DNA of 25,567 bases. Source: RGIG3009 sp964470515. GTDB lineage: Bacteria; Bacillota; Clostridia; Oscillospirales; Acutalibacteraceae. The stretch spans positions 1-25,567 of the forward strand of contig CAYYDD010000019.1 in assembly GCA_964470515.1 (NCBI GenBank), read 5' to 3'. Position 1 is the first letter of the stretch. Each line of letters opens with the position of its first letter. Made by a program: the position numbers and the translations under genes. This document shows, one piece after another, positions 1 to 5,503 of the stretch. The notes under the pieces were generated by a model that searched no databases, was not told where the DNA came from, and saw only the letters and a program-made list of their open reading frames with translations.

Positions 1-25
1 TAAACAGAATTTCTGAGACGTCATA

Positions 26-62
26 AAAAAGCCGCCCACCCATCACAGGTGAGCGGCTTTTT
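26..62 (-). terminator. Rho-independent terminator of the XRE/DUF6514 operon
   Basis: Arms 26-35 and 53-62 pair (AAAAAGCCGC with GCGGCTTTTT), and the inner arms 37-40 and 48-51 (CACC with GGTG) pair around a seven-base loop with one C-A mismatch between. The hairpin is symmetrical and so could act on both strands. Its position touching the stop codon of the minus-strand small gene at 62 makes it that operon's terminator. Confidence 0.85.
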
Positions 63-274
63 CATTTTATCACCGCATCGTGTAGCAGGTCGTCCAGCTG
101 CTCCTGACACGGCTGGCTCTCGTTGCACAGCTCCAGAAACGCCAGTGCCTGCTGGTCGTCGGTAAACACGTCGGGCACGGAGCGGACGCGCTGATACACG
201 TCTACGCCGTAAACGACGCGCTTGCGTCCCGCCTCATCCGTCACGATATCCGCGCGCAACTTGTAAATCATCAT
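62..274 (-). CDS. Small DUF6514-like protein
   Basis: This small acidic protein of about 70 residues has no signal peptide or membrane segment. The core YGVDV-x-VRSVPDVFTDD followed by ALAFLELCNE and a C-terminal acidic helix is the pattern I associate with DUF6514, a Firmicutes family of unknown function. Four ATG codons follow one another at 280, 277, 274 and 271. The Shine-Dalgarno sequence GGAGG lies at 286-282, so the third ATG (274) has the best spacing (7 nt) and is used here. The stop codon of the upstream XRE gene overlaps the first two ATGs, so the two genes are translationally coupled. The family assignment is from memory of the pattern and the function is unknown. Confidence 0.7.
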   Translation of the reverse strand: MMIYKLRADIVTDEAGRKRVVYGVDVYQRVRSVPDVFTDDQQALAFLELCNESQPCQEQLDDLLHDAVIK

Positions 275-276
275 CA

Positions 277-615
277 TCATTCCTCCAGCTTCAGTTTGCC
301 CTGACGAAACAGCCCGAGAGCCTTGTACAAAAACAGGAACTCCGGGAACGTGACGGGCTTGTCATAGTATTCTTGTGCCGCCATCAAAGGTGCGAACTGC
401 GACGCAAGATCACGCACGAACAGCAGTTCAAACGGCACATCCAGCGCGTACGCGAGCTTAGCCAGTGTCTCCACCTTGGGGTTGGATAGACCTAGCTCAA
501 TGGCGTAGAGCTGGGATTGTGAGGTGTTGGATTCCAGTGACAACCATTCGCGTGACACGTTGCGCACCTTGCGCAAAAACAGAAGGTTACGACCGATTTC
601 TTCAGGGATTGACAT
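277..615 (-). CDS. XRE-family helix-turn-helix regulator
   Basis: This is a 112-residue protein. Residues 5-65 form a Cro/CI-type helix-turn-helix: IGRNLLFLRKVRNVSREWLSLESNTSQSQLYAIELGLSNPKVETLAKLAYALDVPFELLF, with the usual 'SQLYAIELG..NP' recognition helix and 'L..LA.AL.V....L' tail. The last 45 residues are not a domain I recognise. The start ATG at 615 has GGAGAGAG upstream. It overlaps and presumably co-transcribes with the DUF6514-like gene. Three helically phased direct repeats (713-755) and an RBS-proximal hairpin (627-645) lie upstream and are candidate control sites. The target genes are unknown; autoregulation is inferred. Confidence 0.85.
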   Translation of the reverse strand: MSIPEEIGRNLLFLRKVRNVSREWLSLESNTSQSQLYAIELGLSNPKVETLAKLAYALDVPFELLFVRDLASQFAPLMAAQEYYDKPVTFPEFLFLYKALGLFRQGKLKLEE

Positions 616-626
616 TTTTCTCTCTC

Positions 627-645
627 CTTATGCCAAAAGCATAAG
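627..645 (-). promoter_or_regulatory. Hairpin abutting the XRE ribosome binding site
   Basis: CTTATGC and GCATAAG pair perfectly (7 bp, 5-nt loop). On the minus strand the 3' arm runs directly into the GGAGAG ribosome binding site, so the first bases of the AAGGAGAG site are inside the stem. It could modulate translation of the regulator. There is no comparative evidence. Confidence 0.35.
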
Positions 646-712
646 CCAGAAATGCCCTGTATGCCACCAGAAACACCGCAAGCGGAATCGGTGCACCGAG
701 TGATATCGGTTA

Positions 713-755
713 CAGCTCGTACAAATTTTTAGAAAATTCGCACAAAACTCGTACA
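713..755 (-). promoter_or_regulatory. Three phased direct repeats, candidate XRE operator
   Basis: Read on the minus strand, the units TGTACGAGTTT (755-745), TGTGCGAATTT (744-734) and TGTACGAGCTG (723-713) share the core TGTRCGA. Their starts are 11 and 21 bp apart, so they fall on the same helix face. They sit about 100 bp upstream of the XRE start codon. Binding by that regulator is inferred from position only. Confidence 0.4.
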
Positions 756-763
756 CACAAAAC

Positions 764-790
764 AAAAAGCCGCTGTTTAAGCGGCTTTTT
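764..790 (-). terminator. Terminator of ssrA
   Basis: AAAAAGCCGC (764-773) and GCGGCTTTTT (781-790) form a 10-bp stem with a seven-base loop, eight bases beyond the tmRNA 3' CCA. On the minus strand it ends in a T run, so it terminates ssrA. Confidence 0.85.
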
Positions 791-797
791 CGGTACG

Positions 798-1146
798 TGG
801 TGGAGCCGAGGGGAATCGAACCCCTGTCCGAAAATCATTTACCAAGGCTTTCTCCGAGTGCAGCCCGTCTTTTAGGATTCCCCTCACTCAGCGCCGGTGG
901 GCAGGCTCTGAGCTACGGTAGTCGCTGCGTCATGACGGGCGGAGCGACATCCGCCCGTTCACGTTCACCGCTACATGACGCCCCTATCCCGACCGCGGTA
1001 CTTCGGGTAGGGACGACGGCCTTAGTTAGGCCGCGAGAGCAACTTTAGAGTTGTCGTTTATTTTTGAGTTTGCAGGTTTTATAGCGGTCCCGCACCGCTA
1101 CTCGCTTACCGAGGCTCACGATCCCCGTCGAAACCTTTGCGGCCCC
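798..1146 (-). ncRNA. ssrA: Transfer-messenger RNA (tmRNA)
   Basis: tmRNA with SmpB rescues stalled ribosomes and tags the unfinished peptide for proteolysis. The 349-nt gene begins GGGGCCGCAAAGG at 1146 and ends CGGCTCCACCA at 798. The seven acceptor pairs (GGGGCCG with CGGCTCC, one G-U) close the tRNA-like domain, and the T arm reads GGTTCGATTCC. The tag reading frame runs from 1073 to 1026: resume codon GCA, then ANSKINDNSKVALAA and a TAA stop. The ALAA terminus is the standard degradation signal. The CCA end is encoded. The gene has its own consensus promoter embedded in the end of the DUF523 gene (1173-1201) and its own terminator (764-790). Open frames drawn over it on either strand are spurious. 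Confidence 0.97.
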
Positions 1147-1172
1147 GTTTGCAGATGTGTACCGTGTAATAT

Positions 1173-1201
1173 AGTATAGACAAAACGCACCGGATTGTCA
1201 A
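1173..1201 (-). promoter_or_regulatory. ssrA promoter, TTGACA-N17-TATACT
   Basis: On the minus strand TTGACA (1201-1196) and TATACT (1178-1173) are separated by exactly 17 bp. Initiation would fall about 20 nt upstream of the mature tmRNA 5' end at 1146, leaving a short leader for RNase P. The -35 box contains the TGA stop codon of the upstream DUF523 gene. Confidence 0.85.
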
Positions 1202-1211
1202 CCCGGTGCGT
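1178..1211 (-). terminator. Terminator of lexA-DUF523, overlapping the ssrA promoter
   Basis: On the minus strand ACGCACCGG (1211-1203) pairs with CCGGTGCGT (1193-1185) around a nine-base loop, followed by a short T run (TTTTG). The loop holds the DUF523 stop codon and the ssrA -35 box. It is a compact but U-poor terminator and may be leaky into ssrA. Confidence 0.65.
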
Positions 1212-1650
1212 CCGCTTTTTCTTGCCAATTTGTTTCGTCAAATACCGCGATCCCGTGTTGTGACAGCAGTGCCGCAGTGATACCCTGCCCGGGGATCAGC
1301 CGCATGGAAAACATACCGTCATACACGAAGCAGCTCCCGCAGGAGGGGCTGTTTTGCTTAAGGATCGCCCGGCGGATACCGTGCTTGCGGCAGAGTGCCA
1401 ACACCTGCTCGGCACCGCAGCGGTATTCCTCAGTTACGTCGATGCCCGCGTCGTTGACAACGCGATCACCCTGGATTTCAGCCGGAGGGCGCGGCGTGGG
1501 TAGACCACCCATACACTCCGGGCAAACAAGGATGGCGGCGCCGCTGTTTACAAGTGCCGCCAGTGCCGGCGAAGCAGGCTTGGCCTGCCCGTCGTACCGG
1601 GTCGGTTGTCCGCACAGGCACGCGCTGACGACGTACTCCGGGCGACTCAT
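1198..1650 (-). CDS. DUF523 (YbbK-like) cysteine-rich protein
   Basis: This 150-residue protein matches DUF523 over nearly its full length. It opens with VSACLCGQPTRYDG, has the cysteine pair VCPEC, the GLPTPRPPAEI segment, and later ILKQNSPSCGSCFVYDG. The conserved cysteines suggest a metal or Fe-S site, but the family's biochemical role is not established. The ATG at 1650 overlaps the lexA stop codon by 4 nt, so it is the second gene of a lexA operon and would be SOS-controlled if the operator at 2279 works. Its stop codon lies inside the loop of its terminator and in the -35 box of ssrA. The family call is firm; the function is unknown. Confidence 0.85.
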   Translation of the reverse strand: MSRPEYVVSACLCGQPTRYDGQAKPASPALAALVNSGAAILVCPECMGGLPTPRPPAEIQGDRVVNDAGIDVTEEYRCGAEQVLALCRKHGIRRAILKQNSPSCGSCFVYDGMFSMRLIPGQGITAALLSQHGIAVFDETNWQEKADAPG

Positions 1651-2234
1651 CCGAAATTGCGCACCAGCGAGATGACCTTGCCGAGCACCACCGCTTCTTT
1701 CACGATAATGGGCTCAAACGCGTCGTTTTCCGGCTGCAGACGGATGTGACCCTCTTCAAAATAAATGCGCTTGACGGTGGCCTCGTCGCCGATCAGTGCT
1801 ACCACGATATCACCGTTCTCTGCGGCAGGCGTTTTGCGTACGATGACGATGTCCTTATCCAGAATACCCGCATACAGCATACTGGTGCCCGATACGCGCA
1901 AGGCGAACAGCTCACCGGGCGCATATCCGCCGCCGGAGTAGGGGACGTAATCCGTCACCTCTTCGACCGCTGTGATCGGCAGACCCGCAGTCACCTTCCC
2001 CAACAGCGGCACGCGCGCCACCGTTTCGCCCGGCATACGGATACTGCGGTTTAAACGACCGTCACGCTCAATGTAGCCACCCTCCTCCAGCACCTTCAAA
2101 TAGGTGTGAACGGTGGACGTGGATTTAATACCCGCGGCGGTGCAGATCTCGCGTACCGTGGGGGGCACGCCGGTCTGTGCACGCTCCTGAAGAAACGACA
2201 ATACCTTCTGTTGTTTGGCTGTTAAGGGCTTCAT
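1647..2234 (-). CDS. lexA: LexA repressor
   Basis: LexA is the SOS repressor, which self-cleaves when bound to RecA filaments. The 195-residue product has the N-terminal winged helix (LTAKQQKVLSFLQERAQTGVPPTVREI, then the recognition helix with KSTSTVHTYLKVLEEGGYI). The cleavage site is the Ala-Gly of GKVTAGLP. The catalytic Ser lies in VSGTSMLYAGI and the catalytic Lys in EATVKRIYF. SGTSM is a small variant of the usual GDSM. The start is placed at the ATG at 2234 because AGGTGAT sits just upstream; an earlier in-frame codon at 2285 lies inside the operator palindrome and is rejected. A near-consensus SOS box at 2279-2292 implies autorepression. DUF523 follows in the same operon. Confidence 0.95.
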   Translation of the reverse strand: MKPLTAKQQKVLSFLQERAQTGVPPTVREICTAAGIKSTSTVHTYLKVLEEGGYIERDGRLNRSIRMPGETVARVPLLGKVTAGLPITAVEEVTDYVPYSGGGYAPGELFALRVSGTSMLYAGILDKDIVIVRKTPAAENGDIVVALIGDEATVKRIYFEEGHIRLQPENDAFEPIIVKEAVVLGKVISLVRNFG

Positions 2235-2252
2235 ACCATCACCTCGGATATT

Positions 2253-2258
2253 ATCATA
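2253..2258 (-). promoter_or_regulatory. lexA promoter, extended -10
   Basis: On the minus strand the sequence TGCTATGAT provides an extended -10 (TG-N-TATGAT), about 20 bases before the start codon. A weak -35 (TTTGCT) 18 bp upstream overlaps the SOS box, so repressor bound there would block polymerase. Confidence 0.55.
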
Positions 2259-2270
2259 GCACATCTTTTT

Positions 2271-2300
2271 CAAAAAAGCAAACAAATGTTTGCTTTTTTG
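2271..2300. promoter_or_regulatory. SOS box (LexA operator) within a 30-bp palindrome
   Basis: The 14-mer CAAACAAATGTTTG at 2279-2292 matches the Gram-positive LexA consensus CGAACRNRYGTTYG at all positions but one. It sits in a longer perfect inverted repeat with 14-bp arms (2271-2284 and 2287-2300) and a two-base centre. It overlaps the lexA -35 region, as expected for autorepression. Confidence 0.8.
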
Positions 2301-2356
2301 AAAAAATTTTTCTCATAATTTATTTACAATCCATTCACAAACTCCGCGAAAAAGTC

Positions 2357-2490
2357 TGGTATACTCTAACCGTACTCAGGGAGACGCCGGAACCGCACCG
2401 GACAAGCTCCCGCAACAATGAGTATAATACCCCTCCTCAAAACACCCCTCTAACTGGAAAAGGGCTGCTCACACGAGCAGCCCTTTTCCG
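2357..2490 (+). ncRNA. Candidate small RNA divergent from lexA
   Basis: An extended -10 element (TG-G-TATACT, 2357-2365) precedes a transcript of about 115 nt with no convincing coding content. Nested stems can be drawn: TACTCA 2373-2378 with TGAGTA 2419-2424, GGGAG 2379-2383 with CTCCC 2407-2411, and CCGG 2387-2390 with CCGG 2398-2401. A predicted single-stranded segment follows with two C-rich blocks, ACCCCTCCTC (2429-2438) and CACCCCTC (2443-2450), and then a strong terminator (2458-2487). C-rich unpaired segments that can pair with Shine-Dalgarno sequences are typical of regulatory sRNAs in Gram-positives such as RoxS/RsaE. I do not recognise the family. The -35 box is poor. An 11-codon frame (2418-2453) lacks a ribosome site. 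Confidence 0.6.
2458..2487. terminator. Strong terminator of the candidate sRNA
   Basis: GGGCTGCTC (2462-2470) and GAGCAGCCC (2475-2483) pair perfectly around ACAC. Flanking A and T runs extend the stem to 13 bp. It is nearly symmetrical and may also stop transcription coming from the minus-strand gene at 2544-3542. Confidence 0.85.
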
Positions 2491-2500
2491 TTTCGGTGTC

Positions 2501-2527
2501 GTATCACCGCCCGTAGGCGGATGATAC
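2501..2527. other. Hairpin without T tract beyond the SGNH gene
   Basis: GTATCACCGCC (2501-2511) and GGCGG-A-TGATAC (2516-2527) form an 11-bp stem with one bulged A and the loop CGTA. It lies just past the stop codon of the minus-strand SGNH-like gene but has no T run. It could be an mRNA 3' end stabiliser. Confidence 0.4.
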
Positions 2528-2543
2528 CAAGGTAAGACGTGGG

Positions 2544-3542
2544 TCAGCCGTATTTTTCGCATTCCCCGATAGATACTTCCGTAGTTTTGCTGTTCTGGGA
2601 TAATAGAGGGGCCACGATGGAGGAAAATAATTGTTGCCCCTTGCTGGACATATGAATCAGGTCATAAAAGTAAGAGGCGTCGTCACTTTCAAAGTGATAC
2701 CTTTTACAATCGTTATCCGGCATACCTTCTAAGTGTGAGATCGTTTCATCCGAAAGAATAAGCGTGCAGTTCTTTTCTTGCAAAAATATAATATATTCCC
2801 GCATAATGTCACAATAACCTCTGTTCTCGTATAGATAAATATATTTTGGAGTTTCCAGAAAAAAGAGTTGAATGTCTTGGGCATCGCACAAGGCGATCAG
2901 CTCCTCTAAATATGCTAATTGCGTTTGATTGAGGTTGGCGACCTGACCGAGATTATTGTTAAGCCTTTTTAACATTTCAGGCGTGCTGCCGCCTTGCGAA
3001 TCAGAGACGGAAGCCCCGTCTTTATATCGACTGTTAATTAAGGGAAACGAGATTGGCCAAGTTAACAAGAGCTCGTTGTTGGCAGAAACAAACAGTTCGT
3101 AAAGATCACTTACACCAGCCTCGCCGTCGGTTGCCATAATAGCAAAGATCGAAAGCAAAAATTCCGGAGAAGCATCTTGAAGCAATCGGGTATCCGAGAT
3201 GGTAATGTCCGCTGTCAACGTAAACGCGTACATATCCACAACTAACGTTTTTATTTGCACACCGCTGTCTAAAAGCTCCTTCAACTGCAAAAACTCTGCA
3301 TAGGGCTGGTGACCGTTATATGCTAGCAGATATGCCTCTTCTTCACCAAGAGAATCGATATCTATTCCTTGCCGGAACATAGAAGAACCGATAAAGACAG
3401 TATCTATTGCTTGCTTTTCTTTCAAATGAGAAAGACCGTAGTTGGCCTCTTTCATCAAGATGGGAAATATCATACATTTTATACCCACGAAGAGCGAGCA
3501 GAGAAATAGAGATACGGAAACAACAGATAGTATTTTTTTCAT
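2544..3542 (-). CDS. SGNH-like membrane-anchored protein, partner of the MBOAT acyltransferase
   Basis: This 332-residue protein has one N-terminal hydrophobic segment (residues 5-30, uncleaved anchor or signal). The extracytoplasmic part has a GDS-like block, FIGSSMFRQGID, with the candidate nucleophile S53, and a C-terminal D-x-x-H block, DLIHMSSKG (D294, H297). These are the ends of an SGNH-hydrolase/AlgJ-DltD-like fold. Such proteins complete acyl transfer from an MBOAT protein to cell-surface polysaccharide. It lies 13 bp after the MBOAT stop codon with its own AGAGGT ribosome site, so the two form an operon. The DNA is more AT-rich than the flanking genes. The SGNH call rests on the two motifs and on context. 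The substrate (teichoic acid, exopolysaccharide or peptidoglycan) cannot be read from the sequence. Confidence 0.7.
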   Translation of the reverse strand: MKKILSVVSVSLFLCSLFVGIKCMIFPILMKEANYGLSHLKEKQAIDTVFIGSSMFRQGIDIDSLGEEEAYLLAYNGHQPYAEFLQLKELLDSGVQIKTLVVDMYAFTLTADITISDTRLLQDASPEFLLSIFAIMATDGEAGVSDLYELFVSANNELLLTWPISFPLINSRYKDGASVSDSQGGSTPEMLKRLNNNLGQVANLNQTQLAYLEELIALCDAQDIQLFFLETPKYIYLYENRGYCDIMREYIIFLQEKNCTLILSDETISHLEGMPDNDCKRYHFESDDASYFYDLIHMSSKGQQLFSSIVAPLLSQNSKTTEVSIGECEKYG

Positions 3543-3555
3543 TGGTTACCTCTTT

Positions 3556-5007
3556 TTAAAAATTAGCATACATAAAGCCTGAAGTTCCGAACGAGCCGAA
3601 AAGTAAAATGGAAAGTAACAGAAATACTTGCCAAGCAGATCCGGACGGATGCAAAGCGGAAAGCTTGTGCTTTTCTTCATATGACTCTCGGATAAAAAGA
3701 ATGAAAATAAAAAACAAGACTGTTAAGAAAAAGGCGACGCAGGTGTTGTCGCCTGTGAAGGGGAGTACAGCACGTTGTATGGAAGCTGCAGAAATGGAAA
3801 GATCGACTAGCATAAGCTTGAAATAGGAGAAGGCCGTCCGCAAGGAAGTAGTGCCAAATACAATCCATCCGAACATAACAAGCACAAAATTCAAAAAGAC
3901 AAATAATAATTTTTTATGCCCCACCACTTTCATTTTTTTGGGTGTAAAAATATTGATGAGGCCGTGATAAAGGCTCCATACTATATAATTTAAACCGCTC
4001 CCATGCCACAAGCCGCTTACTATAAACGTAAGTATTACGTTGACTTTTTGACGAAGTGCAGAGCATCGATTACCACCCAGCGGAATATAAACGTAATCTT
4101 TAAGCCAGTCGGAAAGAGAAATATGCCATCGATCCCAAAATTCTCGAATGTTGGATGCGAAATAAGGGCGGTTAAAGTTAAACGTCGTGTGCATACCGAG
4201 CATTTTGGTTGCACCGGAAGCCATAAAGGAATATCCGGCAAAATCACAATAGAGCTGAATGGTATAGAAGAAAGCTGCTAGCCATAGAGCTAAGCCGTTG
4301 TGCCCGGTAGGAGATGCGAAGACGGTTGCTACATAACCGGATAACCGATTGGCAATAACCGCCTTCATAAACACACCTTTTAAGATCAGATAAAACCCGG
4401 TTTCAAACTTGCTTTTATCGTAGACTAGACCGGATGAAAGAGCGGATCGGAAGGTGTGATATCTGGTTATCGGTCCGCACAGGATTTCGGGGAAAAAGCA
4501 AAGATAGAGGGCATAGTTTAAAAAATCACATTCCGCTTTTTGCTTTTTCCTGTAGATATCAATCATATAACTGATGGCCTTGAAGCTATAATAAGACAAT
4601 CCTAAAGGCATAATCATTTTTAACAAGGGGCTTTCGAGCCCGAATTGTGCTAACAACGTGTTGATCTTGGGAACGAAAAAATTATTGTATTTAATATAAA
4701 TTAACAGTAGCACCAAGAAACCGCAACCGATTAGAAGTGGCTTTTTGCCTCCTTTCTTTTCAATGTGTGCACCGCAACGCCACGTAAAAAAAGCTGTTGT
4801 CAGCAATAGAATCAGCATTTTCCAATCACAGCACAAATAAAAAAGCAAACTGAAAAGAAACAGCGCTATACGACGATACGTATGAGGTAGAGCATAATAC
4901 AGCACGAAAGTCCCAAAGGTGAAGAAAACCAGTGGAATAACGTTAGTATTCATTGTACTGAAAAAATTATATGCTGTTTTTAGTGCATGCGGTGCGTTTT
5001 CGAACAA
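3556..5007 (-). CDS. MBOAT-family membrane O-acyltransferase (AlgI/DltB-like)
   Basis: This is a 483-residue polytopic membrane protein with about ten hydrophobic segments. MBOAT signatures are present in order: the PLGLSYYSFKAISYMIDIYR block, the CGPITRYHTF block, NFNRPYFASNIREFWDRWHISLSDWLKDYVYIPLGGN, and SGLWHGSGLNYIVW with the catalytic histidine (about H335). Family members move acyl groups, often acetyl, across the membrane to surface polymers together with a DltD/AlgJ/AlgX-like partner, here the next gene. The start is a TTG at 5007 with AAAGGGG about ten bases upstream; the next in-frame ATG (4953) has no ribosome site. Expression comes from a perfect consensus promoter (5059-5087) covered by two AATTC-N7-GAATT operators, so strong but conditional expression is likely. 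No acyl-CoA supply or polymer synthesis genes are adjacent. Confidence 0.9.
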   Translation of the reverse strand: MFENAPHALKTAYNFFSTMNTNVIPLVFFTFGTFVLYYALPHTYRRIALFLFSLLFYLCCDWKMLILLLTTAFFTWRCGAHIEKKGGKKPLLIGCGFLVLLLIYIKYNNFFVPKINTLLAQFGLESPLLKMIMPLGLSYYSFKAISYMIDIYRKKQKAECDFLNYALYLCFFPEILCGPITRYHTFRSALSSGLVYDKSKFETGFYLILKGVFMKAVIANRLSGYVATVFASPTGHNGLALWLAAFFYTIQLYCDFAGYSFMASGATKMLGMHTTFNFNRPYFASNIREFWDRWHISLSDWLKDYVYIPLGGNRCSALRQKVNVILTFIVSGLWHGSGLNYIVWSLYHGLINIFTPKKMKVVGHKKLLFVFLNFVLVMFGWIVFGTTSLRTAFSYFKLMLVDLSISAASIQRAVLPFTGDNTCVAFFLTVLFFIFILFIRESYEEKHKLSALHPSGSAWQVFLLLSILLFGSFGTSGFMYANF

Positions 5008-5027
5008 AGTAATATGACCCCTTTGAT

Positions 5028-5060
5028 ATATAAATAATTCTAAAATAGAATTATTTATAT
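5028..5060. promoter_or_regulatory. Operator 1, AATTC-N7-GAATT in a 33-bp palindrome
   Basis: The core AATTC (5036-5040) and GAATT (5048-5052) lie inside a perfect inverted repeat with 15-bp arms and an AAA centre. It overlaps the -10 box and the start region of the minus-strand MBOAT promoter. Confidence 0.7.
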
Positions 5061-5087
5061 TATAATTCCATAACGGAATTTTGTCAA
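5059..5087 (-). promoter_or_regulatory. MBOAT operon promoter, perfect TTGACA-N17-TATAAT
   Basis: On the minus strand TTGACA (5087-5082) and TATAAT (5064-5059) are separated by 17 bp, a full consensus sigma-A promoter. Operator 2 lies within the spacer and operator 1 lies across and beyond the -10 box. Confidence 0.85.
5064..5080. promoter_or_regulatory. Operator 2, AATTC-N7-GAATT in the promoter spacer
   Basis: AATTCC (5064-5069) and GGAATT (5075-5080) form the inverted repeat. The centre is 28 bp from that of operator 1 and 40 bp from that of operator 3. Its location between -35 and -10 would make bound protein block the MBOAT promoter. Confidence 0.65.
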
Positions 5088-5099
5088 GAGATACAGGGC

Positions 5100-5124
5100 A
5101 TATAATTCTTATATTGAATTATAT
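5100..5124. promoter_or_regulatory. Operator 3 over the XRE regulator promoter
   Basis: ATATAATTC (5100-5108) and GAATTATAT (5116-5124) are perfect 9-bp arms with a seven-base centre. It contains a TATAAT -10 box (5101-5106) for the plus-strand regulator gene, whose -35 region (around 5079-5084) overlaps that of the divergent promoter. This fits negative autoregulation. Confidence 0.65.
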
Positions 5125-5135
5125 GAGGTGTTTTT

Positions 5136-5378
5136 ATGAAAACGCGCAAGCAGGTCTACGGGACAAGCAATCTTGTCGGGAGGCGTATTGAAAGACTGCG
5201 GAAGGAGCGCGGGATCAAGCAAAAGGATATGATCGCCAGACTGCAAACGATGGGCTGCGACATCAACCCGACCAGCTACTCCAAGCTGGAAGGGCAGATC
5301 CGGTTGGCGACGGACAAAGAAATCTATTATATCGCCAACATCCTCAACGTATCCATCGATAGCCTGTTCGAGGATTAA
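5136..5378 (+). CDS. Small XRE-family regulator divergent from the MBOAT operon
   Basis: This 80-residue protein is almost entirely a Cro/CI-type helix-turn-helix. Residues 11-75 read LVGRRIERLRKERGIKQKDMIARLQTMGCDINPTSYSKLEGQIRLATDKEIYYIANILNVSIDSLF, with the Q-x-DM turn and YSKLEGQ recognition helix. GAGGTG precedes the ATG at 5136. It faces the MBOAT operon across a 128-bp region with three matching inverted repeats, so it is the likely repressor of both units. It has no sensory domain, so any signal must act on the helix-turn-helix itself or on its stability. Its codon use looks closer to the host than that of the MBOAT gene. Confidence 0.85.
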   Translation: MKTRKQVYGTSNLVGRRIERLRKERGIKQKDMIARLQTMGCDINPTSYSKLEGQIRLATDKEIYYIANILNVSIDSLFED

Positions 5379-5405
5379 AAGATAACTGTGTTAAGTGTTC
5401 TTTAG

Positions 5406-5438
5406 AAAAAAGCCACCGGCCTCAGCCGGTGGCTTTTT
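5406..5438 (+). terminator. Terminator after the XRE regulator
   Basis: GCCACCGGC (5412-5420) and GCCGGTGGC (5425-5433) pair perfectly around CTCA, flanked by an A run and a T run. It isolates the regulator from the downstream spoIIIA operon. Confidence 0.9.
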
Positions 5439-5503
5439 CATTCATTCAGATCAAATTTCCCCGGAAATGTCATTCACCCGCAACAGAATTGTTTGAATTT
5501 ACC

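Noticed and set aside
797..1048. Open frame on the plus strand of 83 codons
   Set aside because: It lies entirely within the antisense of tmRNA; the MVEPRGIEP opening is the standard artefact of the tRNA-like end.
1746..2054. Plus-strand frame opposite lexA
   Set aside because: It is the antisense shadow of lexA with no ribosome site or recognisable product.
2418..2453. Eleven-codon frame (MSIIPLLKTPL) in the candidate sRNA
   Set aside because: There is no ribosome site in reach, and no downstream gene that a leader peptide could control; the codons coincide with the C-rich segments. It is kept only as an alternative explanation.
2177..2524. 115-codon plus-strand frame over the lexA promoter and sRNA
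   Set aside because: It starts inside lexA antisense and crosses the SOS palindrome, a promoter and a terminator; no family resemblance.
5101..5106. TATAAT at 5101-5106 paired with TTGTCA (5081-5086) as the XRE promoter
   Set aside because: The spacing is 14 bp, too short; the -35 is more likely the weaker TTTTGT at 5079-5084 (16 bp).
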